Shown here in pieces: positions 45,285-55,284 of a DNA stretch of 64,000 bases. Within the stretch, counting starts at the first letter, position 1; each line of letters starts with the position of its first letter. Under the pieces are notes generated by a model that was not told where the DNA came from, searched no databases, and saw only the letters and a program-made list of their open reading frames with translations. The stretch is from the NCBI RefSeq assembly GCF_014268505.2, contig NZ_JABWQP020000001.1:1178001-1242000 (forward strand), in the 5' to 3' direction. Origin of the DNA: Pseudomonas khorasanensis. GTDB lineage: Bacteria; Pseudomonadota; Gammaproteobacteria; Pseudomonadales; Pseudomonadaceae. The position numbers were made by a program, and so were the translations under genes.

Positions 45285-46787
45285 TTGACTACATCAAACG
45301 AGTTGATCAGTGCGAAAGCCGCCGTCGGCATTGAAGGTCTGGATGACATCCTGGCCGGCGGTCTGTCTCGCGGTCACGTGTTTTTGCTGGAAGGTGAACC
45401 CGGTACCGGCAAAACCACGGTAGCGCTGCACTTTCTTCGCGCCGGCGCGCTTGCCGGGGAACGTTGCCTGTACATCACGCTCTCGGAAACCGAGAAAGAA
45501 CTGCGCCAAGGCGCCCTCTCCCACGGTTGGGAGCTGGACGATAAAATCCAGATATTTGAGCTGACACCGCCAGAAAGCCTGCTTGATGCCGAGCACCAGC
45601 AAAGTTTGCTGTATTCCTCGGATCTGGAGTTGGGCGAGGCGACCCGGCAGATTTTCGAAGTGGTCGAGCGTTTCAAGCCAACGCGTGTGGTGCTCGACAG
45701 CCTGTCGGAAATCCGCCTGCTGGCGCAAAGCTCGCTGCGCTATCGTCGGCAAATCCTGGCGATCAAGCACTACTTTGTGCGCTACGACGCCACCGTCCTG
45801 TTGCTTGACGACCTGACCACCGAATCCCTCGATAAAACCGTGCACAGTGTGGCCCACGGCGTGATCCGCCTTGAAGAGCTCACGCCAAGTTACGGTGCGG
45901 AGCGGCGTCGAGTGCGGGTGGTCAAGTACCGTGGCCAGAAGTACCGAGGCGGTTTCCACGACTTCACCATCATGGGCGACGGCGTGCATGTGTTCCCGCG
46001 CCTCGTTGCGGCGGAACATCGTGGCGATTATCCACGCCTGCAGCTGTCCAGCGGCATCAAGGAACTGGATGCCCTGCTCGGTGGCGGTATCGAGACCGGT
46101 TCAAGCACCTTGATTCTCGGCCCGGCCGGTACCGGTAAATCGCTGATTTCGATGATATTTGCCGCAGCCGCTGTACAGCGTGGCGAAAAGGCCGCGCTCT
46201 TCATCTTCGATGAGGAACTGGGCCTGCTGTTCGAGCGCATGCGCCACATAGGTATCGACCTCAAAGCCTTGAAAGCGACTGGCAATCTCCTGATAGAACA
46301 GGTCGATGCCGCCGAACTGTCGCCCGGCGAGTTTTCACATCGCGTTCGCCGTTGCGTCGATGAATTGGGCATCAAGACCGTGGTGATCGACAGCATCAAC
46401 GGCTACCAGGCGGCGATGCCCGAAGAGAACGCCCTGGTGCTGCACATGCACGAGCTGTTGCTGTACCTGAACCGCAAAGGCGCGGCGACTTTCATGACCG
46501 TTGCCCAGCACGGTCTGGTTGGCGACATGCAGGCGCCGGTCGACATTACTTATCTTGCCGACACGGTGATTCTGTTGCGTTACTTCGAGGCACTGGGCAA
46601 GGTCCGTCGAGCCATTTCGATTATCAAGAAACGAACTGGCAGCCATGAATCGACCATCCGTGAATACCGGATTTCCGCGCGCGGCATGACCATTGGCCAA
46701 CCGCTGGAAGCCTTTCAAGGCGTGCTGCGGGGTGTGCCGACTTACATGGGTACGGACAATCCATTGCTTGGGGAACCCAGCTCGTGA
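45285..46787 (+). CDS. Two-domain KaiC-like RecA-family ATPase
   Basis: A 500-residue protein with tandem KaiC domains. CI has Walker A GEPGTGKTT at 37-45 and CII has GPAGTGKS at 279-286. The first residue of the paired catalytic glutamates of cyanobacterial KaiC is replaced in CI (TLSET, Ser67-Glu68) and CII reads FDEE (~308-311). At the positions matching the cyanobacterial Ser431/Thr432 phosphosites it has Thr422-Tyr423 (DITYLADTVILLRY). No KaiA or KaiB gene is visible. I chose a TTG at 45285, with GAGGG about 7 bases upstream, over an unsupported GTG/ATG near 45213. Its stop overlaps the start of a hybrid kinase (GTGA), which implies a shared pathway. Confidence 0.9.
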   Translation: MTTSNELISAKAAVGIEGLDDILAGGLSRGHVFLLEGEPGTGKTTVALHFLRAGALAGERCLYITLSETEKELRQGALSHGWELDDKIQIFELTPPESLLDAEHQQSLLYSSDLELGEATRQIFEVVERFKPTRVVLDSLSEIRLLAQSSLRYRRQILAIKHYFVRYDATVLLLDDLTTESLDKTVHSVAHGVIRLEELTPSYGAERRRVRVVKYRGQKYRGGFHDFTIMGDGVHVFPRLVAAEHRGDYPRLQLSSGIKELDALLGGGIETGSSTLILGPAGTGKSLISMIFAAAAVQRGEKAALFIFDEELGLLFERMRHIGIDLKALKATGNLLIEQVDAAELSPGEFSHRVRRCVDELGIKTVVIDSINGYQAAMPEENALVLHMHELLLYLNRKGAATFMTVAQHGLVGDMQAPVDITYLADTVILLRYFEALGKVRRAISIIKKRTGSHESTIREYRISARGMTIGQPLEAFQGVLRGVPTYMGTDNPLLGEPSS

Positions 46788-48454
46788 CGGACCATGTGCC
46801 ACTGGCCGAGCGGGTCCTGATTCTGACGCCTCTGGGGCGCGACAGTCAGATCGCGCTGAAGATTCTCAACGAAGCGGGTTACGCGGGCCTTGTGGTGCCC
46901 AACCTCGGCGCACTGTGCGCCGAACTCGAGCTCGGTGCGGGCCTGATGTTGATGGCCGCCGAAGCATTACGCGGACCGGAGCTGGAAACACTGATCCAGC
47001 ACCTCGAACAGCAACCGGCCTGGTCAGACCTGCCGATCGTGCTGTTGACGCATCATGGCGGACAGGAGCAAGGGCCGCCCTCGCGCCTGAGCAGCCTGCT
47101 GGGGAACGTGACCTTTCTGGAGCGCCCGTTTCACCCGGCAACCATGGTCAGTCTGGTGTCCGCCGCCCTGCGAGGGCGGCGACGACAATACGAAGCCCGC
47201 GATCGTCTGATTGACCTGAGCGAAAGCGAACGGCGTCTGCAATCGACGCTGGAAACCCTCGAGCAGCAAGTCGAAGAACGCACCGCCCAGCTTCGTCATA
47301 ACGAAGAAGCGTTGCGCCAATCGCAGAAAATGGAGGCGGTCGGCCAACTCACCGGCGGCATCGCTCACGACTTCAACAATATGCTCACCGGCATCATCGG
47401 CAGCCTCGAACTGTTGCGTCGGCGGCTGGCCCGTGGTCGCACCGAGGACCTCGACAGCCTGATCGACCTCGGCGTGACGTCCGCCAACCGGGCTGCTGGC
47501 CTGACCCATCGCCTGCTGGCTTTCTCCCGCCGGCAGTCGCTCGATCCGAAAGCCGTGCAAATGAACACGCTGGTGCTGTCGATGGGCGAACTGCTGCAGC
47601 GCAGCCTCAATGAAAGCATCCAGTTGGAGATGCGTCTGGATGACGACCTCTGGGTCGCCGAAGCGGATCCCAATCAACTGGAAAGCGCCCTCCTCAACCT
47701 TGTGATCAACGCCCGCGACGCGATGCCCGAGGGTGGCAAACTGGTCGTGGAAACCCGCAATCAAGTGCTGCATCGGGATTTCACCGAGGCCTACAGCAAT
47801 CTGGAGCCCGGTGATTACGTGATGCTGAGCGTGACCGATAACGGCAGCGGCATGCCGCAGAGCGTTGTCAGCCGCGCGTTCGATCCTTTTTTTACCACCA
47901 AGCCGATCGGCCAGGGCACCGGACTGGGTCTGTCGATGATCTATGGTTTCAGCAAACAGTCGCGGGGTCATGTCTCGATCGACAGCGAAGTCGACCAGGG
48001 CACCACCGTCAAGCTCTACCTCCCGCGCTTCACCGGTGAAGAAATCAAGCTTCCCGTTTCGGATACGCTGCAGGCGCCGTACGCCATGGCGGGCGAAACG
48101 GTGCTGATCGTCGAAGACGACCCTGCCGTGCGCGTGCTGGTCAGCGCTGTCCTCAGTGAATTGGGTTATGCCTTCGTCGAGGCCAGCGATGCGGACGCTG
48201 CGATGCCTATCCTGAACTCATCGCAACGTATCGATCTGCTGATCAGCGATGTCGGATTGCCCGGCATGAACGGTCGTCAACTGGCGGAAGTCGGCCGCCA
48301 ATACCGGCCAGGGCTGAAAGTGTTGTTCATCACCGGGTACGCCGAGCACGCAGCAGTGCGCGGCGGTTTTCTCGATTCAGGGATGCAGATGATCACCAAG
48401 CCGTTCACCTTCGATCTGCTCACGGCCAAGGTACGCGAGATGATCAATAGCTGA
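46784..48454 (+). CDS. Hybrid sensor histidine kinase with N-terminal pseudo-receiver and C-terminal receiver
   Basis: A 556-residue cytoplasmic hybrid kinase. The N-terminal ~125 residues resemble a receiver fold but lack the phosphoacceptor Asp (the strand reads LMLMAAEAL), so it is a pseudo-receiver. A short coiled coil (~145-185) leads to HisKA with His195 in GGIAHDFNNML, then HATPase (NLVINARDAM, DNGSGMP, GTGLGLSMIYG) and a receiver (LIVEDDPAVR, phosphoacceptor in ISDVGLPGMNG, Lys in ITKPF). It starts at a GTG overlapping the KaiC stop. The KaiC-like ATPase is its most likely partner or input. Confidence 0.9.
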   Translation: MTDHVPLAERVLILTPLGRDSQIALKILNEAGYAGLVVPNLGALCAELELGAGLMLMAAEALRGPELETLIQHLEQQPAWSDLPIVLLTHHGGQEQGPPSRLSSLLGNVTFLERPFHPATMVSLVSAALRGRRRQYEARDRLIDLSESERRLQSTLETLEQQVEERTAQLRHNEEALRQSQKMEAVGQLTGGIAHDFNNMLTGIIGSLELLRRRLARGRTEDLDSLIDLGVTSANRAAGLTHRLLAFSRRQSLDPKAVQMNTLVLSMGELLQRSLNESIQLEMRLDDDLWVAEADPNQLESALLNLVINARDAMPEGGKLVVETRNQVLHRDFTEAYSNLEPGDYVMLSVTDNGSGMPQSVVSRAFDPFFTTKPIGQGTGLGLSMIYGFSKQSRGHVSIDSEVDQGTTVKLYLPRFTGEEIKLPVSDTLQAPYAMAGETVLIVEDDPAVRVLVSAVLSELGYAFVEASDADAAMPILNSSQRIDLLISDVGLPGMNGRQLAEVGRQYRPGLKVLFITGYAEHAAVRGGFLDSGMQMITKPFTFDLLTAKVREMINS

Positions 48455-48456
48455 AT

Positions 48457-48487
48457 GTGTAGGAGCTGCCGAAGGCTGCTCCTACAT
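48457..48487. repeat. Single palindromic repeat between convergent genes
   Basis: GTAGGAG-ctgccgaaggctg-CTCCTAC at about 48459-48485 is the 'gagctgccgaaggctgc' repeat type also seen at 4781 and 62652. It separates the hybrid kinase from the convergent receiver gene and could act in both termination directions. Confidence 0.7.
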
Positions 48488-48492
48488 GAGTA

Positions 48493-48870
48493 TCAGGCCA
48501 GCAATTCCTGAATCTTTTCCTGCAGCACATCCAGATCGAACGGTTTTTCGAGGATGGGTGCCTTTTGCGTGATCGGGCTGCCCGTCTCGCGGATTTCCTG
48601 CGGGTAACCACTGATGAAAATCACTTTAAGGTCCGGTCGCAACTTGACGGCCGGCTCGGCGATTTGCACGCCGGAGATCCCGCCAGGCAGGCGGAAGTCG
48701 GTAATCAGCATGTCCAGGTGAGGTTTGCTGGCAAGAATCTCGAAAGCCTGCTCACCGTTTTCCGCTTGCAGCACGCGATAGCCCTGCCCTGACAGGTAAT
48801 CTGTCAGGACCATCAAGATAACCGGTTCGTCTTCGACGACGAGTACTACATCTTGCGCATCTACGCTCAT
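48493..48870 (-). CDS. Single-domain response regulator (CheY-like)
   Basis: A 125-residue receiver with no output domain. The acidic pocket is VVEDEP (13-15), the phosphoacceptor is Asp58 in ITDFRLPGG, the Thr/Ser position is in FISGYP and the lysine is in LEKPF. The start at 48870 (MSVDAQDV) has AAAGG 6-7 bases upstream. It is the last gene of the CheR-CheB-kinase operon, 44 bases after the receiver-kinase gene, and may relay its phosphate to another output. Confidence 0.9.
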   Translation of the reverse strand: MSVDAQDVVLVVEDEPVILMVLTDYLSGQGYRVLQAENGEQAFEILASKPHLDMLITDFRLPGGISGVQIAEPAVKLRPDLKVIFISGYPQEIRETGSPITQKAPILEKPFDLDVLQEKIQELLA

Positions 48871-48914
48871 GGGAAGCCTTTGTTCGGTCAATAGCTGCTG
48901 ATACGACCGTGTGG

Positions 48915-50129
48915 TCACTCAGAGGTTGCGTCGGATTTGCCGTTTTCATCCATCGGCAGACAAACGCGAAACAGGGCGCCTTCGTTGATTTCGCTTTCGA
49001 CGACGATGGAGCCGCCGTGGGCGGCGACGATCTGCTCGGATATGAACAGACCCAACCCGAGCCCGGCCACCACCGTCTTGGCGGACACCCGTTCGAATTG
49101 CTGGAAAATACGCTTCTGGTTCTCGGCACTGATGCCGATGCCATGGTCTTGAACCTCGACGCGAGCCTCGTCACCTTCGCAATAGACGCGCACCTGAATC
49201 GGGCTGCGGCCACCGTAACGCAAGGCATTGGTCAGCAAATTGGACACCACTTGTTCAATGCGGAACTCGTCCCAGCAACCTTCGACCGGGGCCGAAGCGC
49301 TGAACGACACTGTGGTTTCCGCGGCCTCGATCTGTGCGGCAAAGTTCTGCAGCAGATTGCGGACCAACTGAACCAGGTCGAAGCGGTTTGGCCGGATCGA
49401 CAGTTTGCCGGTGCGGATCCGCGACACATCGAGCATGTCTTCGATCAGGCGAATCAGGCTCTTGATCTGCCGTTCATCGCGATCGACCATCGCCTGCATC
49501 TTATCGAGGGTGAACGCCGAGGCGTTGTCCCGGGCCAGGTGCATCTTGCGCAGCTGGGTTTCGAGAATCAGGCCATTGAGCGGCGTTCGGACTTCGTGGG
49601 CAACGATGGACATGAAGTCATCGCGCATGCGCACCGCTTGTTCCAGTTCAAGCTGAGTGCTTTGCAATTGCTGCAGCAGCGCTTCCTGCTCGCGTCGGGC
49701 CTGCTCCAGCGCCTCGACCTGCTGCTTCATGGCTTTGCTCTGGCGGTACAGGTCGACGAAGACGTTGACCTTGCTCTTCACCGCGTGGATATCCAGCGGC
49801 TTGTGCAGGAAGTCAACCGCACCGCTCTCATAACCCTTGAACGCATAATTGAGTTCGCGGCCGGCGGCGCTGACAAAGATGATCGGAATGTTTTTGGTCT
49901 TTTCGGTGCCACGCATCAACTCGGCCAGTTCGAAGCCGTTCATGCCCGGCATCTGCACGTCGAGGATGGCCATGGCGAACTCGTGCTGCAGCAGCAGCGA
50001 GAGTGCTTCGTCCGCCGACAGAGCCTTGTAGACCATCCGATCTTCGCGCTTGATCAGCGCTTCCAGCGCCAGCAGGTTTTCTGGCAGATCGTCGACGATC
50101 AACAGTTTGGCTTGGATATTACTCAGCAT
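48915..50129 (-). CDS. Receiver-histidine kinase (REC-HisKA-HATPase)
   Basis: A 404-residue cytoplasmic kinase. The N-terminal receiver has Asp57 (AILDVQMPGMNG) and Lys110 in LHKPLD. A coiled coil (~125-165) leads to HisKA with His178 in SIVAHEVRTPLN and a HATPase domain (NLLTNALRYG, DHGIGIS, GLGLGLFIS). With a receiver at the front it is probably switched by phosphotransfer from another kinase, most simply the triple-receiver kinase heading the operon. It overlaps the cheB gene by seven bases. Confidence 0.92.
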   Translation of the reverse strand: MLSNIQAKLLIVDDLPENLLALEALIKREDRMVYKALSADEALSLLLQHEFAMAILDVQMPGMNGFELAELMRGTEKTKNIPIIFVSAAGRELNYAFKGYESGAVDFLHKPLDIHAVKSKVNVFVDLYRQSKAMKQQVEALEQARREQEALLQQLQSTQLELEQAVRMRDDFMSIVAHEVRTPLNGLILETQLRKMHLARDNASAFTLDKMQAMVDRDERQIKSLIRLIEDMLDVSRIRTGKLSIRPNRFDLVQLVRNLLQNFAAQIEAAETTVSFSASAPVEGCWDEFRIEQVVSNLLTNALRYGGRSPIQVRVYCEGDEARVEVQDHGIGISAENQKRIFQQFERVSAKTVVAGLGLGLFISEQIVAAHGGSIVVESEINEGALFRVCLPMDENGKSDATSE

Positions 50130-50716
50130 GCGATTCGTTCCAGCTCGACAAGCAGACGGCCGATGCCGTGAATGGGTAGGACATGATCCGGCTGCTGAAT
50201 GTTGAGTGCAGCCTGGGGCATGGTGGCAACTTGTGCATCTTCAGGGTCCTGGACGATGGTCAGACCGCCGCAACGCTTGACGTAAGCCAGCCCGTGCGCG
50301 CCATCCTGATTGGCGCCAGTCAGCAGCACGGCAGCCAGTGTCGGGCCATAAACGTCGGCGGCGGATTCAAACAGATAGTCGATCGAGGGCCGGGAATGAT
50401 GCACGCGATCTTCCAAGCTCAATGACAGACTCCGATCCTGCTCGACCGACAGGTGATAACCGGGCGTGGCGAAATACACCGTGCCACCCTGGATGTCCTG
50501 CTTGTCTTCAGCCTCTTTGACCGGCAGCTCCATGCGCCGGGAAAATACCTCGGCCAAATGACTGCGACGCTCTTCCGGCAAATGCAGGACGATGATAATC
50601 GGCAGCACATAGCCTCTGCGCAGCGGCCCTAGCAGGGTCAGCAACGCCTCGACGCCCCCGGCGGAGGCGCCGATCACAACAGCCTCGATGCGAGGCAGGC
50701 TCGGGGTGTCGTTCAT
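50123..50716 (-). CDS. CheB-type methylesterase domain protein (no receiver)
   Basis: A 197-residue stand-alone CheB catalytic domain: Ser18 (GASAGG), His45 (LHLPEER) and Asp near 140 (LTGANQDGAHG). The usual N-terminal receiver of chemotaxis CheB is absent. It overlaps the CheR-like gene (ATGA) and the receiver-kinase gene. No MCP, CheA or CheW is in the window, so it is unlikely to serve flagellar chemotaxis. It may act on methylated kinase regions. Confidence 0.9.
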   Translation of the reverse strand: MNDTPSLPRIEAVVIGASAGGVEALLTLLGPLRRGYVLPIIIVLHLPEERRSHLAEVFSRRMELPVKEAEDKQDIQGGTVYFATPGYHLSVEQDRSLSLSLEDRVHHSRPSIDYLFESAADVYGPTLAAVLLTGANQDGAHGLAYVKRCGGLTIVQDPEDAQVATMPQAALNIQQPDHVLPIHGIGRLLVELERIAC

Positions 50717-51546
50717 GATTTACGGTAAATCCGCTCTTGTTTGACCAACGGCTCGAACTGGTTCGAATAGTTGGAAAAGTCCAGGGTTTCCTTGCTGCCC
50801 AGCACCAGAAAACCGCGATGGGACAGCGATTCATGAAACAACCCGAACGCCCGATCCTGAAGCTTCTTGTTGAAGTAGATCAACACGTTCCGGCAGGAGA
50901 TCAGTTGGGTTTCGGAGAACACGCTGTCGGTCGCCAGGCTGTGGTCGGCGAACGTCACGTTCTCGCACAGGCTCTTGTCGAAGATGGCGTAGCCGTAAGC
51001 CGCCGTGTAGTAGTCGGCAAACGAGCGCTGACCGCCCGCCTGCTGGTAATTGGCGGTGTAGGCGCGGACGTTCTCCATGGAGAAAATTCCCTGCTTGGCC
51101 TTTTCCAGCGAGCGCGGGTTGATGTCGGTGGCATAAATGATCGTCCGGTCGAGCAGGCCTTCCTCGCGCAGCAGAATCGCCATCGAATAGACCTCCTCGC
51201 CCGTGCTGCACCCCGCAATCCAGATTTTCAGCGACGGATAAGTACGCAGCAGCGGCACCACTTCGTTGCGAATCGCGAGGAAGTGAGACGGATCGCGGAA
51301 CATCTCGCTGACCGGGATCGTCAGCAATTGCAGCAGCTGCATGAACGCCGTCGGATCGTGCAGGACTTTTTCCTGCAACGCCGAGATGGTCGCGCACTCG
51401 AACTGGCTCAACGCGTGCTGCACCCGGCGCTTGATCGAAGCGCCGGAGTAGTCGCGGAAATCGTAGCTGTACTTGAGGTAAATCGCCTCGATCAACAAGC
51501 GTAATTCGATTTCGCTGTTGCGTTCGGCTGGACTGCTGCGTTCCAC
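50713..51546 (-). CDS. CheR-type methyltransferase
   Basis: A 277-residue CheR. The N-terminal helical domain (DFRDYSGASIKRRVQHALSQF) is followed by the SAM-binding core (KIWIAGCSTGEEVYSMAILLRE) and the conserved CRNVLIYFNKKLQ block. The TPR tail of regulatory CheRs is absent. The GTG at 51546 overlaps the stop of the upstream kinase (TAGTG); a GTG at 51573 lacks a ribosome site. Pairing with CheB suggests reversible methylation of the large kinase just upstream. Confidence 0.9.
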   Translation of the reverse strand: MERSSPAERNSEIELRLLIEAIYLKYSYDFRDYSGASIKRRVQHALSQFECATISALQEKVLHDPTAFMQLLQLLTIPVSEMFRDPSHFLAIRNEVVPLLRTYPSLKIWIAGCSTGEEVYSMAILLREEGLLDRTIIYATDINPRSLEKAKQGIFSMENVRAYTANYQQAGGQRSFADYYTAAYGYAIFDKSLCENVTFADHSLATDSVFSETQLISCRNVLIYFNKKLQDRAFGLFHESLSHRGFLVLGSKETLDFSNYSNQFEPLVKQERIYRKS

Positions 51547-54500
51547 TAGATGCGTTCCATTTTTGGTAACCACACACGTATCAGCGAGAACAGGCGATCA
51601 AGGTCGATGGGTTTGGCCAGGTAATCATTGGCGCCAGCCTGCAGGCAGCGCTCCTGATCGTCCTTCATGGCCTTGGCCGTTACCGCGATGATCGGCAGCT
51701 TGCGCCAGCGCGGATCCTTGCGGATTTCCTGGGTGGCTTCGAAACCATCCATTTCCGGCATCATCACGTCCATCAGCACCAGATCGATGTCCTCGACTTC
51801 GTTGAGTCTTTCAATCGCTTCGCGGCCATTACGGCCGATCACCACGACTGCGCCTTTGTGTTCGAGCGCGCTGGTCAGGGCGAAGATATTGCGCACATCG
51901 TCATCGACCAGCAGCACTTTGCGTCCCTCGAAGACCTTGTCGCGGCTGCGCGCGGTCTTGAGCATCTTCTGCCGTTCATGGGACAGCTGTGATTCGACTT
52001 TGTGCAGAAAGAGTGTGACCTCATCCAGCAGCCGTTCCGGCGAGCGTGCGCCCTTGATGATGATCGAGCGCGAATACTTGCGTAGCTCGGCCTCTTCGTC
52101 GCGGGTCAGGTTGCGTCCGGTGTAGACGATGACCGGCGGGAACGAGCAAATATCCTCGGTGGACATGAGCTTGAGCAGATCATTGCCGAGCATGTCCGGC
52201 AGCTTCAGGTCGATAACCATGCAGTCGTAAATCGTTGTGCGCAGCAGTTGCAGCGCGTCCTGCGCGAGGCCGACGGCGGTGATTTCGATGTCCTCGTCGC
52301 CAATCAGCCGCGCGATGCTTTCGCGTTGCAAATCGTCGTCCTCAACCAGCAGCACGCGTTTGACCTTCTGAGTCAGCTTGGCTTCGAGACGGGCGAACAC
52401 ATCCTTGAGCTCTTCGCGGGTGGTCGGTTTCACCGCGTAGCCGATAGCGCCCATGTGCATGGCGGCTTCGACGCGATCCTCGACGGAAATCACGTGCACC
52501 GGAATGTGCCGGGTTTCGGCGCGCTCTTTCAGGCGCTGCAGCACGGTCAGGCCGGAATGATCAGGCAGGCGCATGTCCAGCAGAATGGCGTCCGGCACGA
52601 ACTCGCGGGCCAGGTCATAACCTTCGTCGGCGCCGTGGGCGACCAGGCACTGATAGCCCAACTCGTGTGCGAGGTCATAAAGGATGTGAGCGAAGTTCGG
52701 TTCATCTTCCACCACCAGAATGCAGCGGGTGGCGAACGGCGCCTTGTCGCGGTCATCGGCGAAGCGCGGGATGACCGCCGGAATCACTGATGCGATCGGT
52801 GCCGCAACCGCAAGCGGCGTAGGCGTGGCAGGTGCTGGGTGAAAGGTCATTGGCGTCGCAGGTGTTTCGCCCGATTCATGATACTGACGCGGTAGCACCA
52901 GCGTGAAGGTGCTGCCCTGCCCCGGTACGCTGTCGACGCTGATCGAGCCGCCCAGCAGCGTCGCCAGATCCCGCGAGATCGACAAGCCGAGGCCGGTGCC
53001 GCCGTACTTGCGGTTGGTGGTGCCATCCGCCTGACGGAACGCTTCGAAGATACTTTCCTGCTGATCGGCGGCGATGCCGATCCCGGAGTCCTTGACGATG
53101 AAGGCGATTCGATCGTTGGGCTGAGCCGTAATCGTCAGGCTGACCGCGCCTTGCTCGGTAAATTTGATCGCGTTCGACAGCAGGTTCTTGATCACCTGTT
53201 CCAGACGCTGGCGATCGGTAAACAGCACGCCGGGGGCGTCCGGCTGAAGCTCGACGCTGAAGGTGAGTTTCTTGTCCGCCGCCAGAGGTTCGAACATCGA
53301 ACGCAAGCCATCGACCAGGCGCTCGACCCGGGTATTTTCGGCGATGACTTCGAGCTTGCCGGCTTCGACCTTGGAAATATCCAGAATATCGTTGATCAGG
53401 TTGAGCAGATCGTTGCCGGCGGAGTAAATCGACTCGGCAAACTTGACCTGTTCCGCCGACAGATTCTGCTGCGGGTTTTCCGCCAGCAATTTGGCCAGAA
53501 TCAGCGAACTGTTCAGCGGAGTACGCAGCTCGTGGGACATGTTCGCCAGGAACTCGGACTTGTATTTGCTGGATCGCTGCAGCTCTTCAGCACGCTCTTC
53601 GAGCTGGATCTGCGCCTGATTCAGTTCGGTGTTTTTCTGATCCATCGCATCGCGCTGTTCGGCGAGCTGCTCGTTGGTCTGCTCCAGTTCGACCTGCTGG
53701 GTTTCCAGATGCGCCTGGGACTCCTTGAGAATCCGCGACTGTTCTTCCAGCTCCTCGTTGGCGGTTTTCAGCTCTTCCTGCTGCACTTGCAGTTCTTCGT
53801 TGAGCTGTTGGGTTTCGGCCAACACTTCCTGCAAGCGCTGACGGTAGCGCGCCGCCTCAATGGACGTGCCGATGTTGCCTGCAATCAGTTCCAGCAACTC
53901 GATATCGCGCTCTGTCAGCGGACGCAGGAAACCCAGTTCGATCACGCCGTTGACCCGGTCGTCATCACTGGTCGGCACCACCAGCACGCTGTGTGGCAAA
54001 CCTTCGCCGAGCCCCGAGCTGACTTTGAAGTAGTCGGCCGGAACCGAGTCCAGGCGAATCAGCCGCGCTTGCTGCGCCACCTGGCCGACAATGCCTTCGC
54101 CGCTGAAAATCGACTGGGACTGCTCTTCCTGCTCACGGGAAAAACCGTAAGTCGCCACACGTTTGAGACCGCCGTGTTCTTCACGCACATACAGCGCAGC
54201 CACGGCGGTGCCCAGGTATTGCGCGCAGAACTGCAGGATGTTGCGCCCCAACAGATTGAGCGTCAGTTGCCCCAGCACCTGTTCGGCCAATTGCGTCTGG
54301 CCATTGCGCAGCCAGGCTTGTTTCTCGAGACGTTCGGCGCTGGCCAGTTGCGCGGCCAGAGTGGCGCTGTAACTGGTCGACAGGTTAAGCAAATCGCGCC
54401 GGCCGATGTAGGCCAGCAATCCACTGATGCCGACGATGAAGATCAGGTAGAGCGTGATGCTCCAGACCGTGGTGCGACGCACGTCTTCGTTGCGCGTGGC

Positions 54501-55019
54501 CCGCAACACCTGCTCGGTTTCGATGACGTCTTCGAACTGCTTGCGAATCTCATCGGTCAGGCGCTTGCCCCGCCCGGCCTTGACCGCGCCGCGATAATCG
54601 CCGCTGCTGCGTTGCAGATCGATCATCGACTGCGCGTAATTGGCCCATTCAAGCTGCAACGCCTGAAGACGACGCAAGCGGTCTGTCTGCACCGGGTTGT
54701 CGGCGGTCAGTTCCAGTAGCGTATTCAGGGCAACGGCGATCCGTGGCTTGGCCGTTTCATACGGGTCCAGGAAGTGTTCATCGCCGCTGAGCAGATAACC
54801 GCGCATGCCGGTTTCAAGATCGACGGTGAGCTTCACCGCCTCATTGGCGTTATTGATCACCCGGTCGGTGTGCTCGACCCATTGGATGACCGACAGCAAA
54901 TAAGTGATCAGCGAGACGAAGAACACGGCACTGAGTACGCCGACGCCCAGCGGCAAGCTGACGTTGCGACTCAGGAGTTTACGAAACCGTTGCTCATCAA
55001 CCGAAGACGGAGAGGACAT
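51546..55019 (-). CDS. Membrane hybrid histidine kinase: CHASE3-GAF-coiled coil-HK-three receivers
   Basis: A 1157-residue sensor kinase. It has an N-terminal TM (~22-46), a periplasmic CHASE3 domain (~48-180; [17 protein letters not shown]), a second TM (~187-206) and a GAF domain (~250-390). A long glutamate/glutamine-rich coiled coil follows (~395-485; [16 protein letters not shown]). HisKA has His496 ([11 protein letters not shown]), and HATPase shows NLLSNAIKF and GTGLGLSIS. Three receivers follow, the first with Asp815 ([12 protein letters not shown]), the second at VIDLKLPD, the third at [13 protein letters not shown]. The start at 55019 has AAGG 7 bases upstream. The glutamate-rich coiled coil is a plausible CheR/CheB methylation target, by inference. 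Confidence 0.93.
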   Translation of the reverse strand: MSSPSSVDEQRFRKLLSRNVSLPLGVGVLSAVFFVSLITYLLSVIQWVEHTDRVINNANEAVKLTVDLETGMRGYLLSGDEHFLDPYETAKPRIAVALNTLLELTADNPVQTDRLRRLQALQLEWANYAQSMIDLQRSSGDYRGAVKAGRGKRLTDEIRKQFEDVIETEQVLRATRNEDVRRTTVWSITLYLIFIVGISGLLAYIGRRDLLNLSTSYSATLAAQLASAERLEKQAWLRNGQTQLAEQVLGQLTLNLLGRNILQFCAQYLGTAVAALYVREEHGGLKRVATYGFSREQEEQSQSIFSGEGIVGQVAQQARLIRLDSVPADYFKVSSGLGEGLPHSVLVVPTSDDDRVNGVIELGFLRPLTERDIELLELIAGNIGTSIEAARYRQRLQEVLAETQQLNEELQVQQEELKTANEELEEQSRILKESQAHLETQQVELEQTNEQLAEQRDAMDQKNTELNQAQIQLEERAEELQRSSKYKSEFLANMSHELRTPLNSSLILAKLLAENPQQNLSAEQVKFAESIYSAGNDLLNLINDILDISKVEAGKLEVIAENTRVERLVDGLRSMFEPLAADKKLTFSVELQPDAPGVLFTDRQRLEQVIKNLLSNAIKFTEQGAVSLTITAQPNDRIAFIVKDSGIGIAADQQESIFEAFRQADGTTNRKYGGTGLGLSISRDLATLLGGSISVDSVPGQGSTFTLVLPRQYHESGETPATPMTFHPAPATPTPLAVAAPIASVIPAVIPRFADDRDKAPFATRCILVVEDEPNFAHILYDLAHELGYQCLVAHGADEGYDLAREFVPDAILLDMRLPDHSGLTVLQRLKERAETRHIPVHVISVEDRVEAAMHMGAIGYAVKPTTREELKDVFARLEAKLTQKVKRVLLVEDDDLQRESIARLIGDEDIEITAVGLAQDALQLLRTTIYDCMVIDLKLPDMLGNDLLKLMSTEDICSFPPVIVYTGRNLTRDEEAELRKYSRSIIIKGARSPERLLDEVTLFLHKVESQLSHERQKMLKTARSRDKVFEGRKVLLVDDDVRNIFALTSALEHKGAVVVIGRNGREAIERLNEVEDIDLVLMDVMMPEMDGFEATQEIRKDPRWRKLPIIAVTAKAMKDDQERCLQAGANDYLAKPIDLDRLFSLIRVWLPKMERI

Positions 55020-55284
55020 GGGGCAGCCTTGTCGAACTGTTGAAAACCCGAGAGTTTGCCCCAAAACCGAGGCATGGATCCATTTTTCTCACTTAAATGA
55101 TGGCATTTTCCTACATGCGCCAGCGCATCGGATGACGCCAACGGTTATCCTTACTGCCCTGCTCTGCCCTGTTCTTTTTTTTGTAACGGACCGGGAACTT
55201 GTGGCTATGCGCCACTTACTCATGCAAGAGTCCGGCAATTTTGATCGCCCGGTATCCCCGATTTTATTTTTTGAGAGCCCTGCC
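55020..55284. other. Divergent regulatory region
   Basis: The 265 bases between the triple-receiver kinase (-) and a CheY-like gene (+) must contain promoters for both. No confident promoter, operator or small gene is visible. The two open frames crossing it lack ribosome sites of their own. Confidence 0.5.

Noticed and set aside
45285..46787. A complete circadian clock (KaiABC)
   Set aside because: No kaiA or kaiB gene is nearby and the phosphosite residues differ, so only a KaiC-like ATPase can be claimed.
53151..54719. 522-codon plus-strand frame opposite the triple-receiver kinase
   Set aside because: Antisense to HisKA, GAF and CHASE3 coding sequence. Leucine/glutamine-rich translation is an artefact.
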